64,000 nucleotides of DNA, from NCBI GenBank assembly GCA_029204225.1, contig CM055100.1:8570713-8634712 (forward strand), given 5' to 3'. Below, piece after piece: positions 34,271 through 45,465 of this stretch. Numbering within the stretch: the first letter of the stretch is position 1; each line of letters begins with the position of its first letter. Below the pieces are notes generated by a model. It did not search any database. It saw nothing but the letters and a program-made list of their open reading frames with translations, and had not been told where the DNA came from. A program made the position numbers and the translations under genes. This DNA comes from Diphasiastrum complanatum (lineage: Eukaryota; Streptophyta; Lycopodiopsida; Lycopodiales; Lycopodiaceae).

Positions 34271-35590
34271 TTGATCAGATCCTTAAGATCCAGAGTGCAT
34301 CCCATTGTAAAAGCAAGATCCAACTACCTTGGGCCCCACCATCGGATGAATCTGAGATCTCGACGATCAATAGCAATAAGGACAACAAATCAAGCACCAC
34401 ACCTTCCCAGATTAGCAACTGCGCAACAAGAGGCAGAACCGGAACTAGCGCCAATGGATCCAATGGGCCAACCCGTAATTGTCGCTCCCTTGCAAGCAGT
34501 CCGGAGAGCACCTCGAATGGAGATACCAAAATACGATGGATCATCAGATCCCATCCGCTTCCTCCAGATCTACGAGCAAGCTTTCGAAATCTACAACAAA
34601 CAGACACCTACAAAAAAGTTGATGTTGTTCCCCATGTCCTTATTAGCAATAGCTCAAGATTGGTTTCTCAACCTGTCAGAGGAAGAAAAATCTACTTGGG
34701 AAGCGGTTAAAGCGGCTCTCATCATGCGCTTTAAACCAAGGAAGTTCCTGGAAGACCCGTTTCTCCTACTCAACAAGGTCAAAATGGGAAAAAGAGAAAG
34801 GGTCAGAGACTATATTAAACGAGTCAAACATCTACGATCCGAGTGCAGTGCAGCTCTAACTCTTGATCATGCGGTAGTCATGTGGTTCCTAGCAGGACTG
34901 CCACAAAGCATCAGAAGAGAACTGAAATGATGGGAGCAGTACGCTACTCTGCAAGAAGCTATGGAAGATGCCATCAGAGAAGAAGATGAGAGATCTAATG
35001 ACAAATATCCATCCACCCATACTCCTACTCACTCGGTAGCATCATCATCATCAAACGCATCCGCTCTATCCACAGAGCTGTTGTTGGATCAAATGACAAA
35101 ATTACACAAACAGCAGATGGAGAAACTTACGGTGCAGTTTCATCAGAAACTGAAAGCCTTATAGGGAGCTGTAGCAGCAATGCCACATGTACCGGAACCA
35201 ACCCAGCTACAGTATCCCCGATGTGAGAATGTATGGTGTTCAGTATGCATAGAAAACCATACAACAAACGAGTGTCCAGTCCTAAAGCAAAATCTAAGAC
35301 TGACACATAGATTTTGCCATTTGTATAATGCAACATCGCACAATACAACATTTTGTCCGTTTAATCCCTGAATTGTTCAATAGAAGAGAAGTCCTTATCA
35401 GACTTCTTATCCATATCATCAAGATCTAACTTATAATAAGGAGATTGAGCTGATTGATGAGCAAGTCCTACAACACATAGACCCAGATCATTACGGAATC
35501 AAGAAAATACCAACTCAACCGTCGCAAAAGTCTGCTATGGTGAAAGTCTCAAGGATCGATCCACCGCGGGTACCTGCGAACAAGACATGA
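34271..35590 (+). pseudogene. Element D gag
   Basis: The first frame (34271-34930, 219 aa) has a basic, Ser/Arg-rich N-terminus and then the gag core: MEIPKYDGSSDPIRFLQIYE, LFPMSLLAIAQDWFLNLSEE, TWEAVKAALIMRFKPRKFLE, KMGKRERVRDYIKRVKHLRS and FLAGLPQSIRRELK. A TGA stop at 34928-34930 is followed in register by AIREEDERSNDKYPSTHTPT. A Cys/His stretch, VWCSVCIENHTTNECPV (from about 35232), may be the nucleocapsid zinc motif. Decay continues to about 35590. The gag is homologous to 25915-26243 and 58231-58952. Confidence 0.82.
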
Positions 35591-36480
35591 CACATGACAT
35601 GAAATTGTTCGTGACACAAAATTATACGTGCTCCACAAAGGACCAAGAAGATCAAACAAGTACCGAGGTACAAATATTTGATCTGATATCGTGACGTCAG
35701 CAGAAGTGCTTTAGGACGTGGCCAATTTGCCACTCTTGTAATCCATGATTAGTTATAGATGTTTAATCTGTCTAATCAGAGAAGTTACTCGATGCGACAC
35801 GAAAAAATTCACGAACAATATACATTCTGTTTGATGCATAAAATAGAGAGACAAAAAATACAGAGTAGATGTCTGTCTGTGAGTGAGACAATTTTGTAAG
35901 ATGATCAATAGATCCAAGGAGTCCGCTAGTAAGCAAGACGCTTTTAATGGGACAATTGTATTTCTCTCACGCCAATGCACTGTGTGGATCTGTCACACAG
36001 TGCTTGAAATCAAGAGGATCAATAGATAATATTTTAGCTGTTATGCACATATTATTCTGAATAATTGTATGATCTCGAATGGATTTTTGTTTGCTATTGT
36101 TCGTGTATTTCACTTGTTTATTCAACTCTGCACACTGGATCAATCTTGTTGAATGTTGTATTAATCTATAACGTAGATCAGTAGTGTTTGTCTACATTCT
36201 GGAGAATTGTAGGAATGATATAGCCGACAGTGGCCAACAATCATATCTGAATTCCACACGAACTGATTTTGTTCGCGACTGTTTTTGCTTCTTTTATTTT
36301 GTTTTACTTCGCTTCGCGATCACGTCGCTTTTAGCAAAAATCAATATCAGAGCTCATTCAAGTTTCGCTTCGCTTCGTTTTGTTTCAGAGCCTGATTGAT
36401 CCTTCGTGAATTCTTCTCAAATAGAAATTATTCATAAACAAAATACTTTCGCAAAAGTTTCGCGAATCGTTTGAGAGACT
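35591..36480 (+). other. Possible 5' LTR and leader of the host copia element (copia 2)
   Basis: No coding sequence. CAATATCAGAGCTC at about 36341 resembles a decayed initiator-tRNA primer site (TGGTATCAGAGC), which would make 35591-36340 an LTR of the + strand copia whose pol follows at 37070. No second LTR was found to confirm it. Confidence 0.3.
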
Positions 36481-36489
36481 CCCATCAGT

Positions 36490-37060
36490 TTGTCACCAGA
36501 ATTTTACTAGAACTACACCTTTTCCATCAGAACCTCCATAGGCTTATGAAAGGTCAAGAGACTCATTTCATAACCTATGACTCTTTGAATGCCTTTTTTG
36601 TGGGAGTTGGGAACTCATTGGACCCATTGAAAGTGCACCCTCCTACATCAAAACAACTCCAATAGCATAATCACTGGCATCGGTGCTAACCACAAAAGCC
36701 TTATTAGGATCACCAATGATTAGTATTGGTGCCGAAGTGACTTTTCTTAAACAACTCAAAACAATTATTCATATCCCCTCCGGCTTAGCTTCTTATAGTC
36801 TTTCAAGGCCTGGGTAAGGGGAAATGCCAATTGAGCAAATTGGGGAATATGCCGACAGAAAAATTCTACAAACCCCAAGAAAGACTTGATTTTTTGAACT
36901 GTGGTGAGAATAGGCCAATCAATAACCCTCTGGATACGATCGACCTCAATATCCACTCCTCGTTCGGAAATCTTATGCCCCAACTAGGACAATTCCTTAG
37001 CAAAAAAGTCACACTTAGACTCCTTGGCAAAGAGCTTTTCCCTTCTTAGGATGTCCAAGA
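36490..37060 (-). pseudogene. Gypsy RT-RNase H fragment
   Basis: Minus strand: DILRREKLFAKESKCDFF, GHKISERGVDIEVDRIQRVI, IKSFLGFVEFFCRHIPQFAQ and, after stops, DASDYAIGVVLM. These are the RT thumb and RNase H start of a Ty3/gypsy pol. Both ends are cut. It interrupts the + strand copia 2. Confidence 0.75.
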
Positions 37061-37069
37061 CAATCCTAA

Positions 37070-37538
37070 ACAATTCGTCATACTACAGAGTCTACATGCC
37101 AGACACAAACACTGTGAAAATAGTGAGAGATGTCAGATTTGATGAGAGCAGGACAATGGCCAATGGCGATCCTGTCAACTATGAAATTCTGGAGAGATAG
37201 TACTATGACTTGCCGCCAGTGATAGAGGGAGCATAAGACAAATACTAAAATGAAGATTTTTGAGTCGCTTCCCATTCGAGTGACGAATCTGAAGACGAAA
37301 GATTCGAGAGGCAGCCTATTGCTACAGTTCCTGTAAACCAAGATGGTTCCGGACCGAGCAGAGCAGACAAAGGCAAAGACATTGCTGTCCCAAGAAAATA
37401 TTCTAGAAGGTCAACAAGACCACGAAGAGCACCAGCAAGATATGTGCTAGGCAGCTCAGCTTCCACATCAGAAGAATTCTACGGATTTAGTGACGAACCA
37501 CAAACTTTCGAGGAAGCGATTGAATGTCCAGAGAAGGA
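37070..37538 (+). pseudogene. Copia 2 pol, integrase C-terminus and linker
   Basis: Reads YRVYMPDTNTVKIVRDVRFD, the C-terminal GKGY-like end of copia integrase. A Ser/Arg linker (RKYSRRSTRPRRAPARYVLG) follows, then SDEPQTFEEAIECPEK, which starts the RT domain. Stops occur near 37215-37260. The codon for the last K spans the AAGGA duplicated by the copia 1 insertion. Confidence 0.8.
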
Positions 37539-38220
37539 TGTAAAAATTACAGCAAATAAGGATCCTAAAACACTTGAAATGATGAGAGAAACAATAGATT
37601 ATGATTTCATAAGATTAGCACAAGTTGAACCATCAAAATCCATCAAAAATCTATGCTTGAACCTCACTAAATGGCCCAAATCCTTGAAGAAGGCTTCATA
37701 CGTGTGAAAGTACGGCCTCCCACAGTCTGAGTACTGTACACCAGACCTACATTCAATCCTATAATCATTAGTAATCACAAGTACTCAAACAATTATGAAC
37801 ATAGAGAGCAATTGCATCATTATGAGAGAAAAAACATGAAATTGCTTGATTGATTTTGGTGAGATATCATCACTTATATATACATGATCCATCACGGTTT
37901 TGGGCAGGTATGAGTAGCCCTAAACCTATCCCTGATGCTAATTTTGGTGGATCTTTCATCCCTACTAAGTTAGGGTTGGAATCTTGGAGATCCCTCAACA
38001 ATGCAAAAATTACCAAAAATAGCTCCTATTTTTTCTCCCTTGTATCTAAGCATAATTTGGACTCATTCCAAAGGTTCTAATACTCAGGTCTACTTGAGAA
38101 CATCCTTATGAATGGAATCCTATGCTATTTGGCACGTGTGACAAGCCACATCATGACCATCTAACTATTTACAAGTCATATGACCAAAACTAGTCAAGCT
38201 AGAATTGTGAATTTTTAACA
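37539..38220 (-). repeat. 3' LTR of copia 1
   Basis: 682 bp, direct copy of 43015-43696, ending next to the polypurine tract CTCCTCCT (+ strand) at 38221. Confidence 0.95.
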
Positions 38221-38234
38221 CTCCTCCTCACTAT

Positions 38235-41200
38235 CTAGCTTGGTTCAATCATTGCTTTACTAATCACTCCAAGTGATGATCTGAACTTCATAAAAGGTGT
38301 CTTTTGAAGTGGTTTAGTAAGTAGATCAGCTACACATTCATTTCTTGGAACATGCTCCAAAGCAATCTCCTTGGCTTGCACCATTTCTCTCACAAAGTGA
38401 TGGCATATCTCAATGTGCTTAGATCTTGCATGGAAGATTGGGTTAGATGCAAGGTGTTGGGCTGACATATTGTCATTGTAGATGATTGGTGCCTCCTCTG
38501 AATCCATGATCTTTAGTTCCACCAATAATCTCTTGATCCAAAGTACCTCCTTTGTAGTGGTTGTCAAAGCTTTGTACTCGGCCTCGGTTGAAGATAGAGA
38601 TATAGTTTTTTGCTTTTTTGAAAGCCATGAAACCACACCTTCTCCTATGAAAGTTGAATAGGCACTTGTTGATTTCCTATCCCTCTTGTCCCCTGCAAAA
38701 TCTGAATCACTAAATGCATGAAGGTTAATCACATCTCCTCTATATAGAATCCCAAAATCTAATGTACGCGAGATGTATCTTAGAATCCTCTTAGCCTTTT
38801 TCCAATGGATATTCAATGGCTTTTGCATGGATTGGCTCAACCTACATACACTAAAGCTAAGATCTGGTCTAGTTATAGTGATCCACATTAAGGAACCTAT
38901 AAGCTGCCTAAACAAAGTGATGTCCATGAAGGATCTTTCATCATCTTCATTTGGCACTTTTACATCTTGCTCCATTGGTGTGTCAACACTTTTGCATACT
39001 TCCATCTTAAACTTCTTCAAAAGACTTTGAGCATAGTTTACTTGACTTATAAAGATAAAATCAGACCCTCTAAGTACTTCTATGCCTAAGATGAAGTGAA
39101 GACACCCTAGATCTACCATCTTGAATTCTAAGGATAGATCTATCTTGATTTTTTCAATACCATCAACACTATTTTCACTAATGATGATGTCATCTACATA
39201 TATGAGTAAAAGTACAATACCAACATCATCAAACTTAATGTAAAGAGTGGGATCATATTCACTTTGAACAAAAGAAAGTGAAATAAGATAGCAATGTAGT
39301 CTTGAATTCCAAGATCTCGAGGCTTGCTTCAAGCCATAGATGCTTCTTTGGAGATGGCATACTTTGTTCTCCATTCCATGCTTGATGAACCCTTGTGGCT
39401 GCTCCATATAGATATTCTCTTCCAAAAAACCATTCAAGAAAGCATTAGAGACATCCATTCGACATAGAATCCATCCAAAATGTGATGCAAGTGCAATGAT
39501 TAGCCTTATTGTGACCATCTTGGCCATGGGTGCAAAAGTTTCCTCATAGTCTATCCCTCTCTCTTGAGCATAACCTTTTGCAACTAATCTTGCTTTATGT
39601 TTGTTAACACTCCCATTTGCATTCAACTTAAGCTTGAAGACCCACTTGCATCCTATTACATTCCTTTGAGGTCTCTCAACAAGCAACCAAGTTTCATTCT
39701 CAATCAAGGCATCATACTCATCCAACATAGCTTTATACCATTCTTTGGAGTTCAATGCATCTTCAACATTAGATGGTTCTTCAAAACTAGATAAAGCATA
39801 AGAAGTGGATGAGATACCCTCAACTTGCTGTCCTTTGCCTTGATATGTGAGCCTTGATGGCTCCATTTTTGCCCTTGAAGATCTCCTTGGTGTGATAGGT
39901 GGGTTTGGTGCTTGCTCCTCCATGAGCTCCTCCTCAAAACCAAGATCTTGCTCCTCGGCCATCTTCTTCTTGATTGTTAGAGCACTTGAGCCTTCTTCAA
40001 GCATATGCATATGATGTTCATCAAAGATGACATCCCTTGAAACAACAAATTTGTTCAAGGATGGGAGATAGACTTTGTAGCCCTTGCTTGAGCTTGCATA
40101 TCCAAGCATGATCCCTCTTGTAGAAGATGGATCCTCCTTGGTTCTTGTTTCCAATGGCACATGCACATAACATATACACCCAAAAACTTTCAAGTGATTA
40201 AGATTGGGTTTCTTTCCATACAACATCTCATAAGGAGTTTTGCCTTCAATTGCTTTGCAAGACACCCTATTCATCAAGTAGTTTGCACATACAAAAGACT
40301 CACCCCAAAAGGATTTGGGCAAACAAGCATCTAATCTTAAAGCCTTAGAACATTCACATAATGTTCTGTTCCTTCTTTCAGCAACTCCATTTTGTTGAGG
40401 AGTGTAAGGACAAGAAGTCTCTTTCTTGATCCCTTCCTCCTCACAAAAGGCCTTGAACTCGTTGGAGATGAATTCTCCACCATTGTCACTTCTAAGAATC
40501 TTGATGCTATGATTATGATGCTTTTCCACAAACAACTTGAACTTTACAAAAGTATCAAATACTTGAGACTTGAAGGAAAGTAAGAACACCCAACAATATC
40601 TTGAGTAGTCATCAATGAAGGTTAAAAACATGGATGAACCTCCATTAGATTTGGTGCTAGCAATGTGCACATCCGAGTGTATGAGTTCAAGAGGATGAGA
40701 TGACTTTGTGATGGAGTTAGGAAACACCTTCTTATGTGCCTTGGATAAGGCACAAGCTTCACAAACCTTGTCTTCCTTCCCAATAGACCTTGGTAGGCCT
40801 AAAGCATACTCCTCCTTGATCATAGCCTCCATGGAACCCGAGTTGACATGTCCAAGTCTTTTGTGCCATAAAGTAAAGGTAGATATCTTGCTCTTCTCGG
40901 CCAACATGACAACATTAGTATCCACAAATGCATCCAACTTATAAAGTTTGCCAAGTCTAGTGCCCTTAGCCACTATCTTGCCCTTCTTCTTGATGAAACA
41001 TTCATTTGAAGCAAAGTCAACGTTGAAACCATTGTCTACCATTTGGCCAACACTTAGTAGATTCTTTGTTATTGTAGGAATGTACAAAACACCTTCTATG
41101 TTGATCTTTTTGGAAGATCCTAAGCAAAGGGGAATGCTACCAACTCCTTCAATCTTACAAGCTTCATCATTTGCTGTATAGATAGACTTTATAGGTCCAT

Positions 41201-41363
41201 CATAAGATAAGAGAGAAGAGAAAAACTCCCTTTTACTAGTCATGTGTGAACTAGCACCCGAGTCAATCCACCAAGGATCTTCTCCTTTGAAGCTTGTTGA
41301 GGAAAATATGGACATCATGAGAGAGTCCTCATGTGAACTCTCCTCCTCCTCCTCTTTGCTCAT
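38235..41363 (-). CDS. Copia 1 pol polyprotein, 1042 aa open frame (PR-INT-RT-RNase H)
   Basis: An unbroken frame with every domain in Ty1/copia order. Protease: WWIDSGASSHMTS (Asp-34). Pre-integrase: LWHKRLGHVNSG (165-176). Integrase D231, D293 and E329 (LELIHSDVH, LRSDNGGEF, NGVAERRNRT). RT: D637 in RMDVSNAFLNG and IYVDDIIIS at 721-729. RNase H: SDSDFAGDKRDRKSTSA (D888) and SSTEAEYKAL. The polyprotein normally starts in gag; the ATG at 41363 is an internal Met after the stop at 41397. The frame is the same as gag. If the stop were read through, gag-pol would be a single protein of about 1320 residues. All catalytic residues are present, so the enzymes may still be competent. Confidence 0.93.
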   Translation of the reverse strand: MSKEEEEESSHEDSLMMSIFSSTSFKGEDPWWIDSGASSHMTSKREFFSSLLSYDGPIKSIYTANDEACKIEGVGSIPLCLGSSKKINIEGVLYIPTITKNLLSVGQMVDNGFNVDFASNECFIKKKGKIVAKGTRLGKLYKLDAFVDTNVVMLAEKSKISTFTLWHKRLGHVNSGSMEAMIKEEYALGLPRSIGKEDKVCEACALSKAHKKVFPNSITKSSHPLELIHSDVHIASTKSNGGSSMFLTFIDDYSRYCWVFLLSFKSQVFDTFVKFKLFVEKHHNHSIKILRSDNGGEFISNEFKAFCEEEGIKKETSCPYTPQQNGVAERRNRTLCECSKALRLDACLPKSFWGESFVCANYLMNRVSCKAIEGKTPYEMLYGKKPNLNHLKVFGCICYVHVPLETRTKEDPSSTRGIMLGYASSSKGYKVYLPSLNKFVVSRDVIFDEHHMHMLEEGSSALTIKKKMAEEQDLGFEEELMEEQAPNPPITPRRSSRAKMEPSRLTYQGKGQQVEGISSTSYALSSFEEPSNVEDALNSKEWYKAMLDEYDALIENETWLLVERPQRNVIGCKWVFKLKLNANGSVNKHKARLVAKGYAQERGIDYEETFAPMAKMVTIRLIIALASHFGWILCRMDVSNAFLNGFLEENIYMEQPQGFIKHGMENKVCHLQRSIYGLKQASRSWNSRLHCYLISLSFVQSEYDPTLYIKFDDVGIVLLLIYVDDIIISENSVDGIEKIKIDLSLEFKMVDLGCLHFILGIEVLRGSDFIFISQVNYAQSLLKKFKMEVCKSVDTPMEQDVKVPNEDDERSFMDITLFRQLIGSLMWITITRPDLSFSVCRLSQSMQKPLNIHWKKAKRILRYISRTLDFGILYRGDVINLHAFSDSDFAGDKRDRKSTSAYSTFIGEGVVSWLSKKQKTISLSSTEAEYKALTTTTKEVLWIKRLLVELKIMDSEEAPIIYNDNMSAQHLASNPIFHARSKHIEICHHFVREMVQAKEIALEHVPRNECVADLLTKPLQKTPFMKFRSSLGVISKAMIEPS

Positions 41364-41396
41364 GTTGGCTTGGCTTTGATCTTGCTTCCTCTTGAA

Positions 41397-42203
41397 TCAT
41401 TCCGAGGCATAATGCCCCAGCTTGCTACAATAGTAGCACTTCACCTTTGATTTGTCCTTCTTGAATTTGGTGGTTGATGGAGATGCCTTTGAGAGTCCTT
41501 CTTGATCCTCAAGCTTTGTAAACTTCTTGAATGTTGATCCTTTGTCTTTGGACTTGCCTTTGCCTTTGGTGAAGAGAGCTTGGTCATCTCCACCTTGGAT
41601 GGAAAGCCTATCCATACTCTCTTGCATTTGGCTCCTTCTTGATTCCTCGGCCATGAGTGTGCCTTGGAGTTCTTCAAGTATGGGTAGCTTACCCATAATT
41701 GCATATCCCTGAACCAAATTGTCAAATTCAAAGATTAGTCCATTCAATATGAGTTGAACAAGCTCTTCATCCTTGATAGGATCACCTATAAAGGCTAGCT
41801 CTTTGTTCAATTCCTTTACTCTTAGGACAAAAGTATGTGCACTCTCTCCTTTCTTTTGATAGCTTCTATAGATTTGATTCTTCAAAGCTAACATTCTAGT
41901 TTGGTTCTTGGATTCATAGACCTTTTGCAAAGTCTCCCAAGCATCTTGAGCTGAAGTGCAATCTCCTACCTCTCTTAAGAGTTCATTTGCAACATTCATT
42001 CTTATGCAATGTAGTGCAATATTGCACCTCTTGATGTATTTGGCTTTTTCTTGAGGATGAATAGGTTCACCCTCCTTACCATTTACAATTTCCATCAAAC
42101 CTTGCATGATCATGATGGATTCCATTCTAACTTTCCATATGGAATAGTTAGTTTTGTTGAGCCTTTCATTAGTATCCAAAAGATATGCATTTATAGATGC
42201 CAT
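41397..42203 (-). CDS. Copia 1 gag, 268 aa, ended by a stop in the zinc knuckle
   Basis: The ATG at 42203 lies about 810 bp inside the 5' LTR edge. The N-terminus has LNKTNYSIWKVRMESIMIMQ and the UBN2-type gag core (AQDAWETLQKVYESKNQTRM, YQKKGESAHTFVLRVKELNK, VQLILNGLIFEFDNLVQGYA). A Lys-rich linker precedes the zinc knuckle CYYCSKLGHYASE. The fourth ligand of CX2CX4HX4C should follow, but that codon is TGA (41397-41399). The pol frame continues in register. One base change at the final Cys explains the break. Confidence 0.92.
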   Translation of the reverse strand: MASINAYLLDTNERLNKTNYSIWKVRMESIMIMQGLMEIVNGKEGEPIHPQEKAKYIKRCNIALHCIRMNVANELLREVGDCTSAQDAWETLQKVYESKNQTRMLALKNQIYRSYQKKGESAHTFVLRVKELNKELAFIGDPIKDEELVQLILNGLIFEFDNLVQGYAIMGKLPILEELQGTLMAEESRRSQMQESMDRLSIQGGDDQALFTKGKGKSKDKGSTFKKFTKLEDQEGLSKASPSTTKFKKDKSKVKCYYCSKLGHYASE

Positions 42204-43014
42204 CTAGTCTCCTAATCAAGGACTTGACACAAATGAAGGTTACTTCTATTAATTTGATTGAAGGTCTACCTTATCCCACTTCTTAGGGACCTGAAAAGAT
42301 CAGTAATAGACTTCCTATAGAGATCTAAGAATGATCTCTAACAAAATCAAATCATAGAATACTAGAAACAATGCACTTGCTTGATTGAAGTAGACAATAC
42401 TAGTAGAATTGCCCCTCTTTCTATAAAGAACATTAAAGCTTCCAAATGATCTGATCAAGAGTGAATTTCAGCAACCTAATATACTTCCAAAATCACTTGT
42501 AAAAGATCTAAATGGAACTTAATGAGGATGCAACACAATCTACTATCCAATCACAAGCAAAAAATGATCAAAATTGATGAAAAATTGATCTAATTTGGTG
42601 CATAAGTCAAGCAATGGTTGGACTGAACCTAAATCACTTTAGGAGGTGACTACTACACCTTAGAACAGGCTTGAAGAGTCCCCAAAACTCTGATCTTCCC
42701 TCTCCTTGAATGCTAGAAAGCCTCCTCTATGAAATCACCTCCAAAACTCGCTTAGAAATCAATTCTTGGAGCAAGAAAAACTTGCTATCTTGGTAATGTG
42801 AATTGAATTCAACTTTGCCTCTGGTTTTAGACACCTAAACACATGCAAATGAAGTCACACAACACCAATCTCCAATGTATTTGACTCACTTTGAGTTCTA
42901 GAATCAATACTAGATGCTAAGATCCAATCTACACAAGATTTAGATCAAAAATTGTGATCAAATTGAATGAAAACCAAGGATTTAGCTCATTTCAGCCTTT
43001 AGGCTCTGATACCA

Positions 43015-43696
43015 TGTAAAAATTACAGCAAATAAGGATCCTAAAACACTTGAAATGATGAGGGAAACAATAGATTATGATTTCTTAAGATTAGCACAAG
43101 TTGAACCATCAAAATCCATCAAAAATTTATGCTTGAACCTCACTAAATGGCCCAAATCCTTGAAGAAGGATTCACACGTGTGTAAGTACGGCCTCCCACA
43201 GTCTGAGTACTGTACACCAGACCTACATTCAATCCTATAATCATTAGTAATCACAAGTACTCAAACAATTATGAACGTAGAGAGCAATTGCATCATTATG
43301 AGAGAAAAAACATGAAATTGCTTGATTGATTTTGGTGAGATATCATCACCTATATATACATGATCCATCACGGTTTTGGGCAGGTATGAGTAGCCCTAAA
43401 CCTATCCCTAATGCTAATTTTGGTAGATCTTTCATCCCTACCAAGTTAGGGTTGGAATCTTGGAGATCCCTCAACAATGCAAAAACTACCAAAAATAGCT
43501 CCTATTTTTTCTCCCTTGTATCTAAGCATAATTTGGACTCATTCCAAAGGTTCTAATACTCAGGTCTACTTGAGAACATCCTTATGAATGGAATCCTATG
43601 CTATTTGGCACGTGTGACAAGCCACATCATGACCATCTAACTATTCACAAGTCATATGACCAAAACTAGTCAAGCTAGAATTGTGAATTTTTAACA
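43015..43696 (-). repeat. 5' LTR of copia 1
   Basis: 682 bp. A TATATATA-type box at about 43351-43358 (CCTATATATACATGA on +) could serve as the minus-strand promoter. Confidence 0.95.
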
Positions 43697-44811
43697 AAGG
43701 ATAAGTGGATCCAAGCCATGAACGAAGAGATGGAGTCCATGAGGAAAAACCAGGTATGGACGTTGCAACCATTACCACATAAGTGCAAGACTATCAAATA
43801 CAAATGGGTTTTAAGCTCAAATACGGAAAAGATGGGAGTGTCACGAAATAGAAGGCAAGACTGGTAGCGAAAGGATTTTCAGAGATATGGTATTGACTAC
43901 TCTGAAACCTTCTCTATTGTCATCAAACATTTGTCCCTACGACCTCAGGATACACATTGTGGATGAGAAGACAGCCTTCTTCCATGACAAACTAGATGAA
44001 GAGGTCTATATGGATCAACCCCCAGGATACATCTCGAATTCACTTCCTGACTATGCATGCATAGAAGTATCTACAGTCTGAAACAATCAGCTCGACAATG
44101 GTACAAGAAAAAGGATCAAGCCGTGAAGTCATTAGGATTCAAGCCACTGATGGCTGATTCCAATGTGTATGTTAGAGTCACAGATGGGCAGATCATTATT
44201 GTGGCTATATATGTGGACGACACTCTGATACTTTGCAAGAGTGAGCAGCTGATTGCTAAAGTGAAGACAAACATCTCAAAACATTTCGAGATCATGGATC
44301 TGGGAGAAGCCAAGTGTTACCTCGGCTCGCAAATTGAAAGGGACTATGAGGGAGGTAAGCTATACCTTCACCAGTCCAGATACACCCAAAAAATCCTAGA
44401 GGACTTTGGGATGCTGAACTGCAAAAGAGTGAATACTCCAATGCTCGCAGGGACGATGCTGACGAACGATGATTGTCCGAAGACTGAGGAAGAGAGAGAA
44501 CAAATGCAGCTCACACCTTACAGGAAGTTGACAGATTTGCTGATGTACCTTGCAGACAACACACGCCCTGACATCGCTTATGCAGTGTTTAGGATGAGCC
44601 AATTATGCACAAATCCAGGCTCGACACATTGAAAGATTGCAAAACGAATTTTGCAATATCTTCAATTAACAAGGGATTATGGCTTGTGTTATTGTCGTGA
44701 TGCATGTTTCAGGATGCTTTCCTACAGTGATGCTAGCTGGGCATCCCTCAAGGACGATTGTAAAAGCATCTCAGGAGGTCGCATGGGATTTGCCCTAATC
44801 CTATTGCAAGT
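43697..44811 (+). pseudogene. Copia 2 pol, RT and start of RNase H
   Basis: Reads KDKWIQAMNEEMESMRKNQV, then a frameshifted RT palm (KTAFFHDKLDEEVYMDQPPG), SIYSLKQSARQWY, the catalytic YVDDTLILCKS (about 44208), DLGEAKCYLGSQIERDYEGG and YRKLTDLLMYLADNTRPDIA. RNase H begins with SYSDASWASLKDD (about 44720) and stops at about 44811. It is of a different lineage from copia 1. Confidence 0.82.
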
Positions 44812-45465
44812 GTTAGGGTAAAATATTTGGCTAAGTATAACCACATGTAAGTATTGTTGTATTGTTTCTTAAGACACGATCGGTATAAAAAATTAATAAA
44901 ATAAGGTGGTAGTTGATGTGCTCTTGGAAAGCATGGATATGCTCAAGAATTTCGAAAATAGTACTTTACCTGTTATGGGTTCAGGTATCGGTATGGCATG
45001 GATTTGTCCCATATTTGAGTACCGATCCACGCTATCTCTCGTTTGTGAATTGCAACATATATAGCACATTTATTTTTCAAATACATATGCTTTAATTCTA
45101 GAAATTGATATGACTACATAAGGAAGATTGGACTACATTTTTACATCAAATATTTTGAGTTGTTAAGTTGCTAAACTTATTTTGGACATGGATGACAACT
45201 GACATTCAGCGTTGACACCTGTCTTCCTCACTATGCTAACTTGTGCAGTTTTGTGTGGTGGGATGGGACAGGTACCAGCTGAATGTCTTAAAATTTGTTT
45301 CGCTGTACGGTGCTATTCTTTGAAGTATTGTATGCTTTAAGCTATGTTTTACCTTGTTGGGTTATGAATAAAGGTTTCAAAAGGCTTGGTCTTGCTTTGG
45401 CAAGGGGAGCTATATTTCGTTATGCAAATGTTTATTCTTAAAAAAATTTCAATTTATAACACGAT
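44812..45465. other. Stretch without recognised gene
   Basis: Between the copia 2 truncation and the CACTA fragment. Contains an inverted pair of short words (GGTATCGGTATGG and GAGTACCGATCC), but nothing identifiable. Confidence 0.4.

Larger units (their letters stand above)
29791..35590 (+). mobile_element. Gypsy element D: 5' LTR, primer site, motif-rich leader and gag; carries nested copia G
   Basis: The + strand order is LTR (about 29791-30567), primer site, leader (30588-31720 and 34185-34270) and gag (34271 to about 35590). Copia element G (31721-34179) is inserted in the leader with a TCAAA duplication. No pol was found; the sequence changes character near 35590. The gag is related to those of elements E and F. 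Confidence 0.75.
37539..43696 (-). mobile_element. Copia element 1, nearly full-length, young
   Basis: LTRs at 37539-38220 and 43015-43696, both 682 bp, start TGTTAAAAATTC and end TTTTTACA on the minus strand. The flanking AAGGA occurs at 37534-37538 and 43697-43701. The primer site TGGTATCAGAGCC (minus strand, 43002-43014) abuts the 5' LTR, and an AGGAGGAG polypurine tract abuts the 3' LTR. By eye I count about 13 substitutions between the LTRs (about 2%), so insertion is recent. Coding capacity is complete except for one stop between gag and pol. It is inserted into the pol of copia 2. Confidence 0.95.
37070..44811 (+). mobile_element. Copia element 2, degraded, split by copia element 1
   Basis: The pol is cut at 37538 by the insertion of copia 1 and resumes at 43697 after one copy of the AAGGA duplication. 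The left part has the integrase C-terminus, the right part RT and the start of RNase H, ending abruptly at about 44811. No terminal LTR was confirmed. Confidence 0.82.
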
